Shown here: positions 51,475-59,959 of the stretch, piece after piece
Position numbering within the stretch: position 1 is the stretch's first letter
How the letters are laid out: the number at the start of each line of letters is the position of its first letter
Assembly: GCF_004000785.1 (NCBI RefSeq)
Contig: NZ_BILX01000028.1
Coordinates: forward strand, 1-64,000
Origin: Paenibacillus ehimensis NBRC 15659
GTDB taxonomy: Bacteria; Bacillota; Bacilli; Paenibacillales; NBRC-103111
DNA length: 64,000 nt
Reading direction: 5' to 3'
Position numbers and translations under genes: made by a program
Notes under the pieces: generated by a model
Databases searched by the model: none
What the model was told of the DNA's origin: nothing
What the model saw: only the letters and a program-made list of their open reading frames with translations

Positions 51475-51500
51475 GAAACTTTTCGTTTCCCTGCGTCGTC
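51475..51500 (+). promoter_or_regulatory. ECF (SigM/SigW-like) promoter of the carboxypeptidase gene
   Basis: GAAAC at 51475-51479, 17 bases, CGTC at 51497-51500, the form described for SigM in B. subtilis. It is preceded by an A-tract as is usual for ECF promoters. Confidence 0.65.
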
Positions 51501-51559
51501 TATGTAAGTAAGAACGCTAAAACGCGCGTGCATTTAAATACGGAAAGGATTTGGCTCTA

Positions 51560-52486
51560 TTGAACTCTCGTCGTACGACCGCTGCAGCGCTGCTGCTTGC
51601 CGCCATCATGCTCGTATCCGCCGCATGCGGAGACGCCGGCAGCAAAACGCAGGCCGACTCCGCAGCAGGAACCTCGTCGCCTCCCGCCTCATCGAATACC
51701 GGATCGACGGACGCTGGCGCAGATGCAACCAAGTCGAAACCGTCCGACACACCTGCCGCTTCTACCAACGGACAGGACCAAGCTGACGCCACCCCGGGCG
51801 GCTTAAAGCAGACCGCTCAATCGGGTACCAAATCCGGTGCGAAGCAAAACGCCTCCTCCTCGGGAAAAACAGGCGACGTTCAGGTCGTCGCGAACCCGGC
51901 GGACATTGCGGTTCTTGTCAACAAAACGTATAAGCTGCCGGAAAATTACAAGCCGCAGGACTTGGTTGACCCAAATGTGCCCTTTACGTTCAAAGAAAAG
52001 CTTGAAAAGCGCAAAATGCGCAAGGAAGCGGCGGCAGCGCTCGAAAAGCTGTTTGAAGCGGCCAAGAAGGACAACCTGCCGCTGGCCGGCGTCTCCGCTT
52101 ACCGCTCCCATGAAACGCAAAAAACGGTCTACAACCGTTACGTGCAAAAAGACGGCGAGGCCGCGGCGAACAAATACAGCGCCAAGCCGGGACACAGCGA
52201 GCATGAGACGGGGCTGGCCATCGATGTGGCCGGCAGCTCGGGCAAGTGCGCGGCGCAGGACTGCTTCGGCGCGACCAAGGAAGCGAAATGGCTTGCCGAG
52301 CATGCTGCCGATTACGGGTTTATCATCCGGTATCCGGAGGGCAAAGAAAGCATTACCGGCTACCAATACGAGCCTTGGCACCTCCGTTATGTCGGCGTAG
52401 ACACTGCCAAAGCGATCGTCAAGCAAGGCGTGACGCTGGAAGAATACGTCAAGAACGCCGTACCTGTAGCCAAGCCAAAATCGTAA
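51560..52486 (+). CDS. D-alanyl-D-alanine carboxypeptidase lipoprotein (M15, VanY/LdcB-like)
   Basis: This 308-residue protein starts at TTG 51560 and has a lipobox (IMLVSAAC, Cys at about 22), then a Ser/Thr/Ala-rich linker of about 75 residues, and an M15B peptidase domain. Zinc and catalytic residues are in VSAYRSHETQ, KPGHSEHETGLAIDVAG (H-x6-D) and GYQYEPWHLRYVG (E and H). It trims D-Ala or a D-amino acid from peptidoglycan stem peptides outside the cell. It is driven by an ECF-type promoter and divergent from the sigma/anti-sigma genes, so it is probably an envelope-stress gene. Confidence 0.9.
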   Translation: MNSRRTTAAALLLAAIMLVSAACGDAGSKTQADSAAGTSSPPASSNTGSTDAGADATKSKPSDTPAASTNGQDQADATPGGLKQTAQSGTKSGAKQNASSSGKTGDVQVVANPADIAVLVNKTYKLPENYKPQDLVDPNVPFTFKEKLEKRKMRKEAAAALEKLFEAAKKDNLPLAGVSAYRSHETQKTVYNRYVQKDGEAAANKYSAKPGHSEHETGLAIDVAGSSGKCAAQDCFGATKEAKWLAEHAADYGFIIRYPEGKESITGYQYEPWHLRYVGVDTAKAIVKQGVTLEEYVKNAVPVAKPKS

Positions 52487-52511
52487 CCCGTTTCACAAGA
52501 AGCAACAAAAC

Positions 52512-52559
52512 AAACGCCTGATTCTTTTCTCCGCGAAGGATAAAGAATCAGGCGTTTTC
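52512..52559. terminator. Bidirectional terminator
   Basis: AACGCCTGATTCTTT pairs with AAAGAATCAGGCGTT, flanked by T-rich sequence on the plus strand and A-rich sequence on the other side, between convergent genes. Confidence 0.88.
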
Positions 52560-52563
52560 GCTA

Positions 52564-54126
52564 TTACGGTTTATATACTTCGATGGAGTATAAGCTTTCC
52601 TCTCCCTCGGTCTTCACCTTCGCGCCCAATTGCTCGGCCACGAACCGGACCGGAACGTAGAGCGCGCCTTGTTTCAGTACAGCGGGTTCGCCGATGTTTT
52701 TGTCCGTACCGTTCACCCGGGCCGTCGCGCTGCCCGATTGCAGGACGATCTCCGTCTCGGAGCCGGCGATGGTCAGCGTATTCGTCCCCGCATCCCATGT
52801 CACCTTGTAGCCAAGCCCTTCCCCGAGCTCTTTCCCTTGCACAAAGGCGGTATTTTGGGATGAGATATAAGCGGCATTGTAAGCGTACCCCGGATAAGCC
52901 TCCGGCCCCGATAAGGTGTTGTCCAGCTCGGATTCCGGCCAAATATAAAAGTACAGATACTTCTCCGTGATCCGAAGCTGCTCTTTCAACAGCTTATAGA
53001 AGGCCGAATCCGGCTGCACAACCTGTCTCAAGCTCTCTTCGTTCGATAACTCCTCGTAGAAGACCGCGTCCTTCGCGGAGATGATGTCCGGCTTCACCTC
53101 TCCATTGATGTTCCATCGGTCCATCCGGACGGTAAGCTTGCCTCCGCGGATTCCGTCTTCCATCCCCGGGGGGCTATGCATGGCGATTTCGGCGTTCCAC
53201 TGGCGAATATGCTTGCTCTCGTCCACGAATGCATCCGCTTTGAGCTTGGTTTGGCTCAGCAGCTCCTGCTCCCAAGCTCCACCCGTTTCGGAGGTCAAAT
53301 AAAGCGCAATGGCTTTCGCGCCCGTATAGACCGCTTCCGTACCGAGCTGCCGGTCTTGGAACAGCTCGTCCGCGAAGCCAAGTTCTTTTAGCTCCGGATG
53401 GAACTTATCGTAGATGACGACAGCCAGCTCGCGCAAGCCTTGGTCGTCCAAAGCCGTGTTTTTGAACAACGACCGGAATAACGAGGCAAATTCCTCTCCC
53501 GATACGTCAAACCGGAGCTGATGCCCGCTTACCGTCTGCCCCTGGATCGTCTCCGTCTTCTTCTCTACGGCGAGGGAGGCGGCGTTGGGAAGATTTTTGG
53601 CCAATAAGCCTACCGCTTTCTTGGTCACCTCTTGATGATCTACAAAGCGCATTTCCTCCATGAGCCTTTTCAGCCTATGGACCCAAAAATCGTCATACAT
53701 GGTCACCTCGTGGTAGAGACCGGTCAGCTCGTTCGTACGCCAATCGGCAATGGCGATCGGCTTGTTCGCGCCCTCCACGGTCAGCAGCGCACCGTCCTTA
53801 TCCAGGGAAAGGGCAAACGGAAGGTTCAGCTTGGCGGCAGAGAGCGTCCCTTTGGCCGACATCGTCTGCTCCCTTCCGTTCACCTTTAAGCTGGATACGT
53901 TTAATTGCAATCCGTTCCACAAGGCCAATCGTTCCTTGTCGTAGTCGGACAAGGCGTCCGTGTTTCCCACATCGTATTGCAGCGCCATCGACAGCGAAGC
54001 CTCGTAGGTTTCCGTCTTCCATTCGTTTTCGATAGTCTGATTCATATCCAAACCGCCAAGCGGCTGGCAGCCGGCCGTAAAAACAAGAGCCGCGCTCATG
54101 ACCCATACGCCGATTTTTTTAAACAA
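52564..54126 (-). CDS. Lipoprotein with copper-amine-oxidase-type stalk domain
   Basis: This 520-residue protein starts at TTG 54126 after AAGGAGA; a much longer in-frame extension to 54492 is unsupported. The lipobox is VFTAGC (Cys at about 18). Most of the protein is unfamiliar. The C-terminal 100 residues are a Cu_amine_oxidN1 stalk domain (FVQGKELGEGLGYKVTWDAG, ALYVPVRFVAEQLGAKV), a common wall-associated module in paenibacilli with no oxidase activity. Function is unknown; it is at the outer membrane face. Confidence 0.82.
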   Translation of the reverse strand: MFKKIGVWVMSAALVFTAGCQPLGGLDMNQTIENEWKTETYEASLSMALQYDVGNTDALSDYDKERLALWNGLQLNVSSLKVNGREQTMSAKGTLSAAKLNLPFALSLDKDGALLTVEGANKPIAIADWRTNELTGLYHEVTMYDDFWVHRLKRLMEEMRFVDHQEVTKKAVGLLAKNLPNAASLAVEKKTETIQGQTVSGHQLRFDVSGEEFASLFRSLFKNTALDDQGLRELAVVIYDKFHPELKELGFADELFQDRQLGTEAVYTGAKAIALYLTSETGGAWEQELLSQTKLKADAFVDESKHIRQWNAEIAMHSPPGMEDGIRGGKLTVRMDRWNINGEVKPDIISAKDAVFYEELSNEESLRQVVQPDSAFYKLLKEQLRITEKYLYFYIWPESELDNTLSGPEAYPGYAYNAAYISSQNTAFVQGKELGEGLGYKVTWDAGTNTLTIAGSETEIVLQSGSATARVNGTDKNIGEPAVLKQGALYVPVRFVAEQLGAKVKTEGEESLYSIEVYKP

Positions 54127-54214
54127 CGGGCATCTCTCCTTGGTTGTCATGTGTACTCGGCTAAAGATTCTACGGCATGGAATCGTTTTCCTCCTTTTAA
54201 CGTGCAGCCAATAG

Positions 54215-54244
54215 AAAAAGACGTTCCCGCCTAACGGAAACGTC
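54215..54244 (-). terminator. Terminator of the YeiH-like gene
   Basis: Minus strand GACGTTTCCG pairs with CGGGAACGTC followed by TTTTTC; it touches the stop codon. Confidence 0.8.
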
Positions 54245-55247
54245 ACATTTGACCGGTCAGCGTACCGACCGCATATCCGGTGACGGAGACGACCACCCAG
54301 ACGATTAAGCCGAGAATCATCGGCCTTACCCCGGTTGCGGTCATTTGCCGGAAGTCGGCGGATAAGCCGACCGCGGTCAGCGCCACCACGATCATAAACT
54401 GCGCCGCCAGATGAATCCACTGCAGGAGCTGCTCCCCGAAAAGCCCGAGCGTGTACAGCAGCGAAGCGGCGAGAAACCACAAAATAAACCAAGGAAACAC
54501 CTGTTTGATCGAAAACGATCCTCCCTCCGTGCCGGCTTCACGCTTCTTGTTCCAGCCGACGACAACCGCCATAAGGATCGCAATCGGCACGATCATCGTG
54601 GTGCGCGTCAGCTTCACGATGGTGGCGTAATCCCCTGCGGCCGTGCTGAACGCATACCCTGCGGCGACGACGGAAGACGTGTCGTTCACCGCGGTCCCCG
54701 CCCATAACCCGAAGCCTGCATCGGATAAGCCGAGCGCATGCCCGAGCGCCGGAAAAACAAGGACTGCGACGATGTTGAACAAGAAGATCGTCGAGATTGA
54801 ATACGCGATCTCCGCTTCCTCCGCTTCAATGACCGGCGAGATGGCCGCGATGGCCGAACCGCCGCAAATGCCGGTCCCTGCGCCGATCAACGTCGCCATG
54901 CGCGGCGGAATGCGGAGCAGCCGTCCGAACCCGTAGGCGGCGGCGAACGAAAGCAGCAGCGTCACGATCATGACCGCGAACGTCTCCGTGCCCGTCTTCC
55001 ATACCTCCGACAGGCTGAGACGGCAGCCAAGCAAAATAATTGCCCATTGAAGCACCTTTTTGGAGCAAAAACGAATGCCCTGCCATGTATTTTGCGGCTT
55101 GCGCCATAAATTGTTCACCAGGATGCCGATCACAATACCGAAGACCGAGCCGCCGATCAGCGGAAACAGCAGGCCGAGCCCGTAAGACACGGCCGCGATG
55201 ACTCCCGTGAGCGCAAGACCCGGACCGAGCGATTTCAAACCGTTCAT
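54243..55247 (-). CDS. YeiH family (UPF0324) putative sulfate/anion exporter
   Basis: This 334-residue protein has about 10 spans with Gly-rich segments GAGTGICGGSAIAAISPVIEAEEAE and WAGTAVNDTSSVVAAGYAFS, the signature of the YeiH/PSE family. Related proteins are proposed to export sulfate or sulfur compounds. I start at ATG 55247 (NGLKSLGPGLALTG); an ATG at 55271 is possible. It is a single gene with a terminator. Confidence 0.87.
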   Translation of the reverse strand: MNGLKSLGPGLALTGVIAAVSYGLGLLFPLIGGSVFGIVIGILVNNLWRKPQNTWQGIRFCSKKVLQWAIILLGCRLSLSEVWKTGTETFAVMIVTLLLSFAAAYGFGRLLRIPPRMATLIGAGTGICGGSAIAAISPVIEAEEAEIAYSISTIFLFNIVAVLVFPALGHALGLSDAGFGLWAGTAVNDTSSVVAAGYAFSTAAGDYATIVKLTRTTMIVPIAILMAVVVGWNKKREAGTEGGSFSIKQVFPWFILWFLAASLLYTLGLFGEQLLQWIHLAAQFMIVVALTAVGLSADFRQMTATGVRPMILGLIVWVVVSVTGYAVGTLTGQM

Positions 55248-55371
55248 CGATGTTTCCCCCCGATTCCCCATGTACTTCCAACAGGTGTAATCGTAAGAGA
55301 TTCGGGAGGAAAATACAAATACGAATCCTTGATGCTATAAATAAGCTTTTATTATGATTGACGGGAAGGCT

Positions 55372-55656
55372 TCAAATTTTCATCGTGAAGAGGCGGTACA
55401 GAAACGCGATGACGACACCGGTCCAGAAGAGCGCGGGAACGTGCAGCCAAGCGGCCGCTCCGCCGGCGGCGACAACGATCAGAAGGGCTATTAAAGAGGG
55501 ATACAGACGGGGAGCGGCAGCCGTGCCGTCCCAATAAGTCAAAGCGTCCAGCAGCCGGTCTTGCGTCTTCGCCTCGGCTCCGCAGTGAGGGCAGATCGAA
55601 GCGTCCAAAGGATGAACGCCGGAGCAGTGAGGACAACGTGCCGTCATCGGAATCAC
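55372..55656 (-). CDS. Small zinc-ribbon membrane protein
   Basis: This 94-residue protein has an N-terminal zinc ribbon (CPHCSGVHPLDASICPHCG; two C-x2-C pairs at about 8-26) and two membrane spans at about 53-70 and 72-90. AAAGGA precedes a GTG start; an ATG three codons later is also possible. Such proteins are common in Firmicutes and their roles are unknown. Confidence 0.72.
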   Translation of the reverse strand: MIPMTARCPHCSGVHPLDASICPHCGAEAKTQDRLLDALTYWDGTAAAPRLYPSLIALLIVVAAGGAAAWLHVPALFWTGVVIAFLYRLFTMKI

Positions 55657-55731
55657 CCATTCCTTTCGGTTAATTCATAGTTATTTTATCGGATAAATAA
55701 AGATATTGCAATCCTCCTTGGGGCCTAACGC

Positions 55732-55764
55732 AAAAAAACTTGCCGCCTATGCGACAAGCTTTTT
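55732..55764 (-). terminator. Terminator of the mglBAC-like operon
   Basis: Minus strand CTTGTCG pairs with CGGCAAG followed by TTTTTTTG. Confidence 0.85.
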
Positions 55765-55773
55765 GCGACTTCC

Positions 55774-56784
55774 TTATTTTTTCGCCAAATACTTGCGAAT
55801 ATCAAATGCGACGGCGGCTACGATGATCAGCCCTTTAATAATAAGCTGCCAATACGGGCTGACGCCGATGAAGGTCAAGCCGTAGTTGATGACGCCGAAG
55901 ATGAGCACCCCGGCCAGCACGCCCGGCACGGTGCCGATCCCGCCCGCCGTCGATACGCCGCCGACCACGCACGCGGCAATCGCGTCAAGCTCGTACATGT
56001 TGCCGTAGTTGTTCGTCGCGCCGCCCGTGCGGGCCGCCTCCAGCACTCCGCCCAAGCCGTACAGCGCGCCTGCGATCGCATAAATATAGATCAGGTTGCG
56101 CTTGACGTTAATCCCGGAGACGACCGCCGCCTGCATGTTGCCGCCGATGGCGTACATATTTTTGCCGAGCCGCGTCTTATTGAAAATGATCCAGACGACA
56201 AAAGCGACGACAATCGCGATGATGACGATATACGGCAGCGAATACGGCCCGTTCGGACCGATAAAGCCGGTGCCGATCGTTGTGAAATCCTGGCGCAAGC
56301 CGGCAATTGGCTGCGATTCGTTCGGCTTCAAGTCGAAGTAGATGGAGTTGGCCCCATAGACGATGACCATCGTACCAAGCGTTGCGATGAACGGCGGCAC
56401 GCTCAGCTTGGATACGATCCAGCCGTTGATCAAGCCGACGAGCAGCCCTGCGGCAATCCCGATCAAGATCGGCGCCCAGACCGGCAGTTCCGGCATGTCC
56501 GGGAAAAACCGGCGCGGGTAATCGGCCGTCTGCAGCATCGAAGCGGACAACACCGCTGTCAGCCCAACGACGCGACCCGCGGACAAGTCGGTTCCTCCCG
56601 TAATCAGCACGAACGCGGCTCCCAGTGCGATAATGGCGCGGGTCGAGTTTTGCAGCAAAATGTCCCGCAATATATCGACCGACAGGAACCGCGGATCGGA
56701 CGCCGCAATGCCTGCTACAAGAAGGATCAGAACGATATAAATGGCGTATTGTGTAAAAAAATGATTCAGCTTTCCCGTCTTCAT
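55774..56784 (-). CDS. mglC: Galactose/methyl-galactoside ABC permease (MglC type)
   Basis: This 336-residue permease begins KLNHFFTQYAIYIVLILLV, with VLITGGTDLSAGRVVGLTA (about 58-76), TRLGKNMYAIGGNMQAAVVSGI and the C-terminal VAFDIRKY typical of MglC. It is the last of three genes in the order binding protein, ATPase, permease, as in mglBAC. The symbol is based on this order and family. The sugar is probably galactose or glucose. Confidence 0.88.
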   Translation of the reverse strand: MKTGKLNHFFTQYAIYIVLILLVAGIAASDPRFLSVDILRDILLQNSTRAIIALGAAFVLITGGTDLSAGRVVGLTAVLSASMLQTADYPRRFFPDMPELPVWAPILIGIAAGLLVGLINGWIVSKLSVPPFIATLGTMVIVYGANSIYFDLKPNESQPIAGLRQDFTTIGTGFIGPNGPYSLPYIVIIAIVVAFVVWIIFNKTRLGKNMYAIGGNMQAAVVSGINVKRNLIYIYAIAGALYGLGGVLEAARTGGATNNYGNMYELDAIAACVVGGVSTAGGIGTVPGVLAGVLIFGVINYGLTFIGVSPYWQLIIKGLIIVAAVAFDIRKYLAKK

Positions 56785-56817
56785 GAGCCCGGTTCTCCTC
56801 CTTCGCGATGTCCTCTT

Positions 56818-58326
56818 CTAGTTGGCGGCAAGCCGCATAATTTCTTGCTCGGTAGCCTGCCGCCCGTCCAGAATGCCCGTCAACCGGCCCTCCGACATGA
56901 CCATAATGCGGTCCGACATGCCTAGCAGCTCGGGCATTTCCGAGGAAATCATAATGATGCTTTTGCCTTGCTTGGCCAGATCGGCGATGATCGTATAGAT
57001 CTCGAATTTGGCCCCGACGTCGATGCCCCGGGTAGGCTCGTCAAGCAGCAAAATGTCCGGCTCGGTCAAAAGCCACCTCGCCAGCAGCACCTTCTGCTGG
57101 TTGCCGCCCGACAAATTTTTGATCAGCTCCTTAATCGAAGGCGTCTTGACGCGCAGCTTCTCGACGCTCCCGGCGACTTCCGCACGCCCCTTCCGCTCGT
57201 TCAGCAGGAAGAACGGATTGATATACCGGTCCAGATTGGCGATCATTGTATTTTCCAGAATCGACAGGACAGGAAAAATGCCCGTCACCCGCCGCTCTTC
57301 GGTCAGCAGCGCGATTTTGTGCTTCTTGGCGTCGATCGGCGATTTGATCTTGACCTTGCGTCCGCGGAGGCTGATCTCGCCGGAGGCGACCGAGCGCAGC
57401 CCGAACAACGCTTCGATCAGCTCGGTGCGCTGCGCGCCGACCAGGCCGCCGACGCCCAGAATCTCGCCCTGCCGCAGCTCGAACGATACGTCCCGGAACG
57501 ATTTCGGAAAAGGCGAGGTCAGCTTCTCCACCTTCAGCAGCACGTCGCCGGGCTTGTTGTGGCGATCCGGGAAGCGCTCCTTCAAGTCGCGGCCGACCAT
57601 GCGGGAGATGATGAGATCCGTCGTCAGCTCGGGCGCCGGCCACGTGCCGATCAGCCTACCGTCCCGCATGATGGTCACGTCGTCGGAAATGCGGAGTATT
57701 TCCTCCATTTTGTGGGAAATATAAATAATGGATACGCCTCGCCCACGCAGCTCGTTAATGATTTTGAACAGCTGCTCCACTTCGTTGCCTGTCAGCGAAG
57801 ACGTCGGTTCGTCCATCACGATCACTTTGGAGCGGAAGGAGACGGCTTTGGCGATTTCGAGCGATTGAATTTTGGATACGGACATCGAGCCCACCAAGGC
57901 GTTCGGATCGATATCCATATCCAAATCCCGAAGCAGCGCAAGCGTGTCCGCATGCATTTTTTTCTCGTCGACGAGTTTAAACGGCCCGAGCCCCTTCACT
58001 GGAAAACGGCCGAGCCAGAGGTTCTCCATCACGTTGCGGTGCGGTACCGGATACAGCTCCTGATGGATCATCGAGACGCCCAGGCTCAGCGCATCCTTCG
58101 AATTGTTGATCTGCACCCGCTGGCCGTCCAAGAGGATCTCGCCGCCGTCCGGCTTGTATATCCCGAACAGGCATTTCATCAGCGTGGACTTGCCTGCGCC
58201 GTTCTCTCCCATCAAGGCGTGCACCGTGCCCGGGCGCACCTTCAAGGTGACGCCGTCCAGCGCTTTGACGCCGGGAAATTCCTTCGTAATTCCGTTCATT
58301 TCAAGCAGATACCGGGTTTCCGTCAT
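56818..58326 (-). CDS. mglA: Galactose/methyl-galactoside ABC ATP-binding protein (MglA type)
   Basis: This 502-residue double ATPase starts at ATG 58326 after AAGGGGG. Domain 1 has Walker A GENGAGKSTLMKC, signature SVSKIQSLEIAKAV and Walker B VIVMDEPTSSL. Domain 2 has GVGGLVGAQRTELIEA (degenerate P-loop, no Lys, as expected), NLSGGNQQKVLLARWL and ILLLDEPTRGIDVG. The length is normal for MglA/RbsA. It powers uptake with the permease downstream. It differs from the truncated paralogue at the left edge of the window. Confidence 0.92.
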   Translation of the reverse strand: MTETRYLLEMNGITKEFPGVKALDGVTLKVRPGTVHALMGENGAGKSTLMKCLFGIYKPDGGEILLDGQRVQINNSKDALSLGVSMIHQELYPVPHRNVMENLWLGRFPVKGLGPFKLVDEKKMHADTLALLRDLDMDIDPNALVGSMSVSKIQSLEIAKAVSFRSKVIVMDEPTSSLTGNEVEQLFKIINELRGRGVSIIYISHKMEEILRISDDVTIMRDGRLIGTWPAPELTTDLIISRMVGRDLKERFPDRHNKPGDVLLKVEKLTSPFPKSFRDVSFELRQGEILGVGGLVGAQRTELIEALFGLRSVASGEISLRGRKVKIKSPIDAKKHKIALLTEERRVTGIFPVLSILENTMIANLDRYINPFFLLNERKGRAEVAGSVEKLRVKTPSIKELIKNLSGGNQQKVLLARWLLTEPDILLLDEPTRGIDVGAKFEIYTIIADLAKQGKSIIMISSEMPELLGMSDRIMVMSEGRLTGILDGRQATEQEIMRLAAN

Positions 58327-58415
58327 GCCAAGGCCCCCTTGCGTAAGGATGCGCGCATACGGCAAAGGGGCAACGTCCGCAGCCATTGCCCCTTGCCGCT
58401 CGGCCGGGTAGCCGA

Positions 58416-59471
58416 TTATTTCGCGTCGTTTATGTTTGCTTTGGTGATTTTTTTGTAAGAGATCCAGACGTATTTGCCGTCGGTAATGTCATAGCCTGTA
58501 TTCTCTTTGGTCGGCGTCTGGCCTTGTGCGAGCACGTTCGCGATGCTGAACGTCGCTTTCCCCTGGTTCTTCGCGTCGTTCAGCACGGTGCCGAGCAGCG
58601 TGCCTTCTTCGAGCGCTTTGAGCGCAGGCGCCGTGGCGTCAACGCCGACGACCGGAACGTATTTGTTGTCCTTGAAATAGCCCTTCGCCTTCAAAGCTTC
58701 GATCGCGCCAAGCGCCATGTCGTCGTTGTTTGCAAAGACGGCTTCGATTTTGTCGCCATGGGAGGCAAGGAATGCGGCCATCTTCTCCTGGCCTTTGACG
58801 CGGTCCCACATCGCGGTGTCTTCCGCCAGCTTCTCCACCTTGATGCCGGCATCCTCGACGGCTTTGATCGAGAACTTCGTGCGCAGCTCGGCGTCCTGGT
58901 GCCCCGGCTCGCCCTTCAGCATCACGTATTGCAGCGCGCCGTCCTTGTTTTTGTCCGCTGCAGGGTTCGCTTTGAAGTAATCGACGATGAGCTGGCCTTC
59001 CATCGTGCCGGACTGCTCCGCTTTCGCGCCGACGTAGTATACCTTATCCCATTTCTTCATGTCGTCGGCCAGCGGCTCGCGGTTCAGGAACACAACAGGG
59101 ATATTCGCGTTTTTCGCCTTGTCGATGATGACTCCGGCTGCGGTGCGGTCGACCGGATTGATGGCCAGCGCGTTGACCTTCTTCGTAATGAACAGATCGA
59201 CTTTATCGTTCTGGGTCGGCTGGGAGTTCTGGCTGTCGACGATATCCGCCTTCGCCTTGCCTTCGGCCGCTTGGGAAATCGCGTTCCGTACACCCGTCAT
59301 GAACGTATCGTCAAATTTGTAGATGGCGACGCCGATGGTCGGATTTTTGGCGGCACCGGCATCGGGCTTCGCGGCTCCTCCGCCCGCAGGGGCATTGCCG
59401 GAGCTGGCACACCCGACAGCGGTTGTAAGCAGGGCTGCCGCGACGATCATGGATACAGCTTTCTTTTTCAT
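58416..59471 (-). CDS. mglB: Galactose/glucose-binding lipoprotein (MglB type)
   Basis: This 351-residue sugar-binding protein has a lipobox (LTTAVGC, Cys at about 21) and Gly/Ala linker. Family segments are IGVAIYKFDDTFMTGVRNA, ALAINPVDRTAAGVII, VFLNREPL, EGQLIVDYF, and VFANNDDMALGAIEALKAKG, VVGVDATAPALKALEEG, typical of galactose/glucose-binding MglB. It delivers sugar to MglAC. An activator-type promoter region with two direct repeats lies upstream at 59559-59627. Confidence 0.92.
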   Translation of the reverse strand: MKKKAVSMIVAAALLTTAVGCASSGNAPAGGGAAKPDAGAAKNPTIGVAIYKFDDTFMTGVRNAISQAAEGKAKADIVDSQNSQPTQNDKVDLFITKKVNALAINPVDRTAAGVIIDKAKNANIPVVFLNREPLADDMKKWDKVYYVGAKAEQSGTMEGQLIVDYFKANPAADKNKDGALQYVMLKGEPGHQDAELRTKFSIKAVEDAGIKVEKLAEDTAMWDRVKGQEKMAAFLASHGDKIEAVFANNDDMALGAIEALKAKGYFKDNKYVPVVGVDATAPALKALEEGTLLGTVLNDAKNQGKATFSIANVLAQGQTPTKENTGYDITDGKYVWISYKKITKANINDAK

Positions 59472-59527
59472 AACATCTGACCTCCTGTTTTTAAGAGCTT
59501 CTTTCGGTAAGGGGCACTGCCGTGCGA

Positions 59528-59547
59528 CGTTACGTTATGTTATGTTA
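59528..59547 (-). repeat. Four tandem GTTAN pentamers in the mglB leader
   Basis: The plus strand reads GTTAC, GTTAT, GTTAT, GTTAG in tandem, within the presumed untranslated leader of the binding-protein gene. Confidence 0.7.
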
Positions 59548-59558
59548 GCTACGTTCCC

Positions 59559-59627
59559 ATTATCTTGGATTTCCGGAAAAAAACCCATTCAAAATTCTCA
59601 TGTGTTCTATCGAAATCCTCATGTGTT
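59559..59627 (-). promoter_or_regulatory. Activator-type promoter with 21-bp-spaced direct repeats
   Basis: ATTCTCATGTGTT at 59594-59606 and ATCCTCATGTGTT at 59615-59627 are 12/13 identical direct repeats offset by 21 bp, two helical turns. A minus-strand -10 box GATAAT lies at 59559-59564 with no good -35. The proximal repeat falls just upstream of the missing -35. This is the layout expected for an AraC-type activator such as YesN-family regulators. Confidence 0.6.
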
Positions 59628-59643
59628 TGGGGAGGTGGACGCA

Positions 59644-59925
59644 AAGAAACGTCCTTCGAATTTCAAAGGACGTTGAGGCTGTTGAGAAAGTGGCGATTGA
59701 GGGAATAGAGAGTTACACGAAGGGGGTGGGGTATCTACTTCCGGTCGCTGTTGTCCGCGGGAAACTTTGATTGAAGCCGCTTAGCAGCGGATGTTTCCCG
59801 CAGACAAAGGCGAACGCTATCGCTCCTCCAGTAGATACCCCACCCAACGTATGATTCTCTATTTTTGTCAAAACCACTTTCTCAACAATCTATTAAACGC
59901 CCTTCGGATTCAAAGGACGTTTCTT
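59644..59925. terminator. 13-bp inverted-repeat terminator arms enclosing repeat copy 2
   Basis: AAGAAACGTCCTT at 59644-59656 is the exact reverse complement of AAGGACGTTTCTT at 59913-59925. Each arm is also half of a local hairpin: AACGTCCTT/AAAGGACGTT at 59648-59674 and AAACGCCCTT/AAAGGACGTTT at 59895-59922. They would terminate the sortase transcript. Confidence 0.7.
59680..59887. repeat. Palindromic structured repeat, copy 2
   Basis: 208 bases bounded by perfect 14-bp inverted termini TGTTGAGAAAGTGG and CCACTTTCTCAACA. The 120-bp core (59725-59844) has the same nested stems as copy 1, including the perfect 15-bp GGTGGGGTATCTACT pair. The 9-bp stem reads GCGGGAAAC/GTTTCCCGC where copy 1 has TCGGGAAAT/ATTTCCCGA, so pairing is kept through changes on both sides. 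No reading frame is present. Confidence 0.85.
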
Positions 59926-59959
59926 CTATATAGGCTAGGGCTAGGGCTTGGCGAGCCTT

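Noticed and set aside
52564-54492. A 642-residue version of the stalk-domain lipoprotein
   Set aside because: The N-terminal extension is Arg-rich translated non-coding sequence; the TTG at 54126 has a proper ribosome site and yields a lipoprotein signal.
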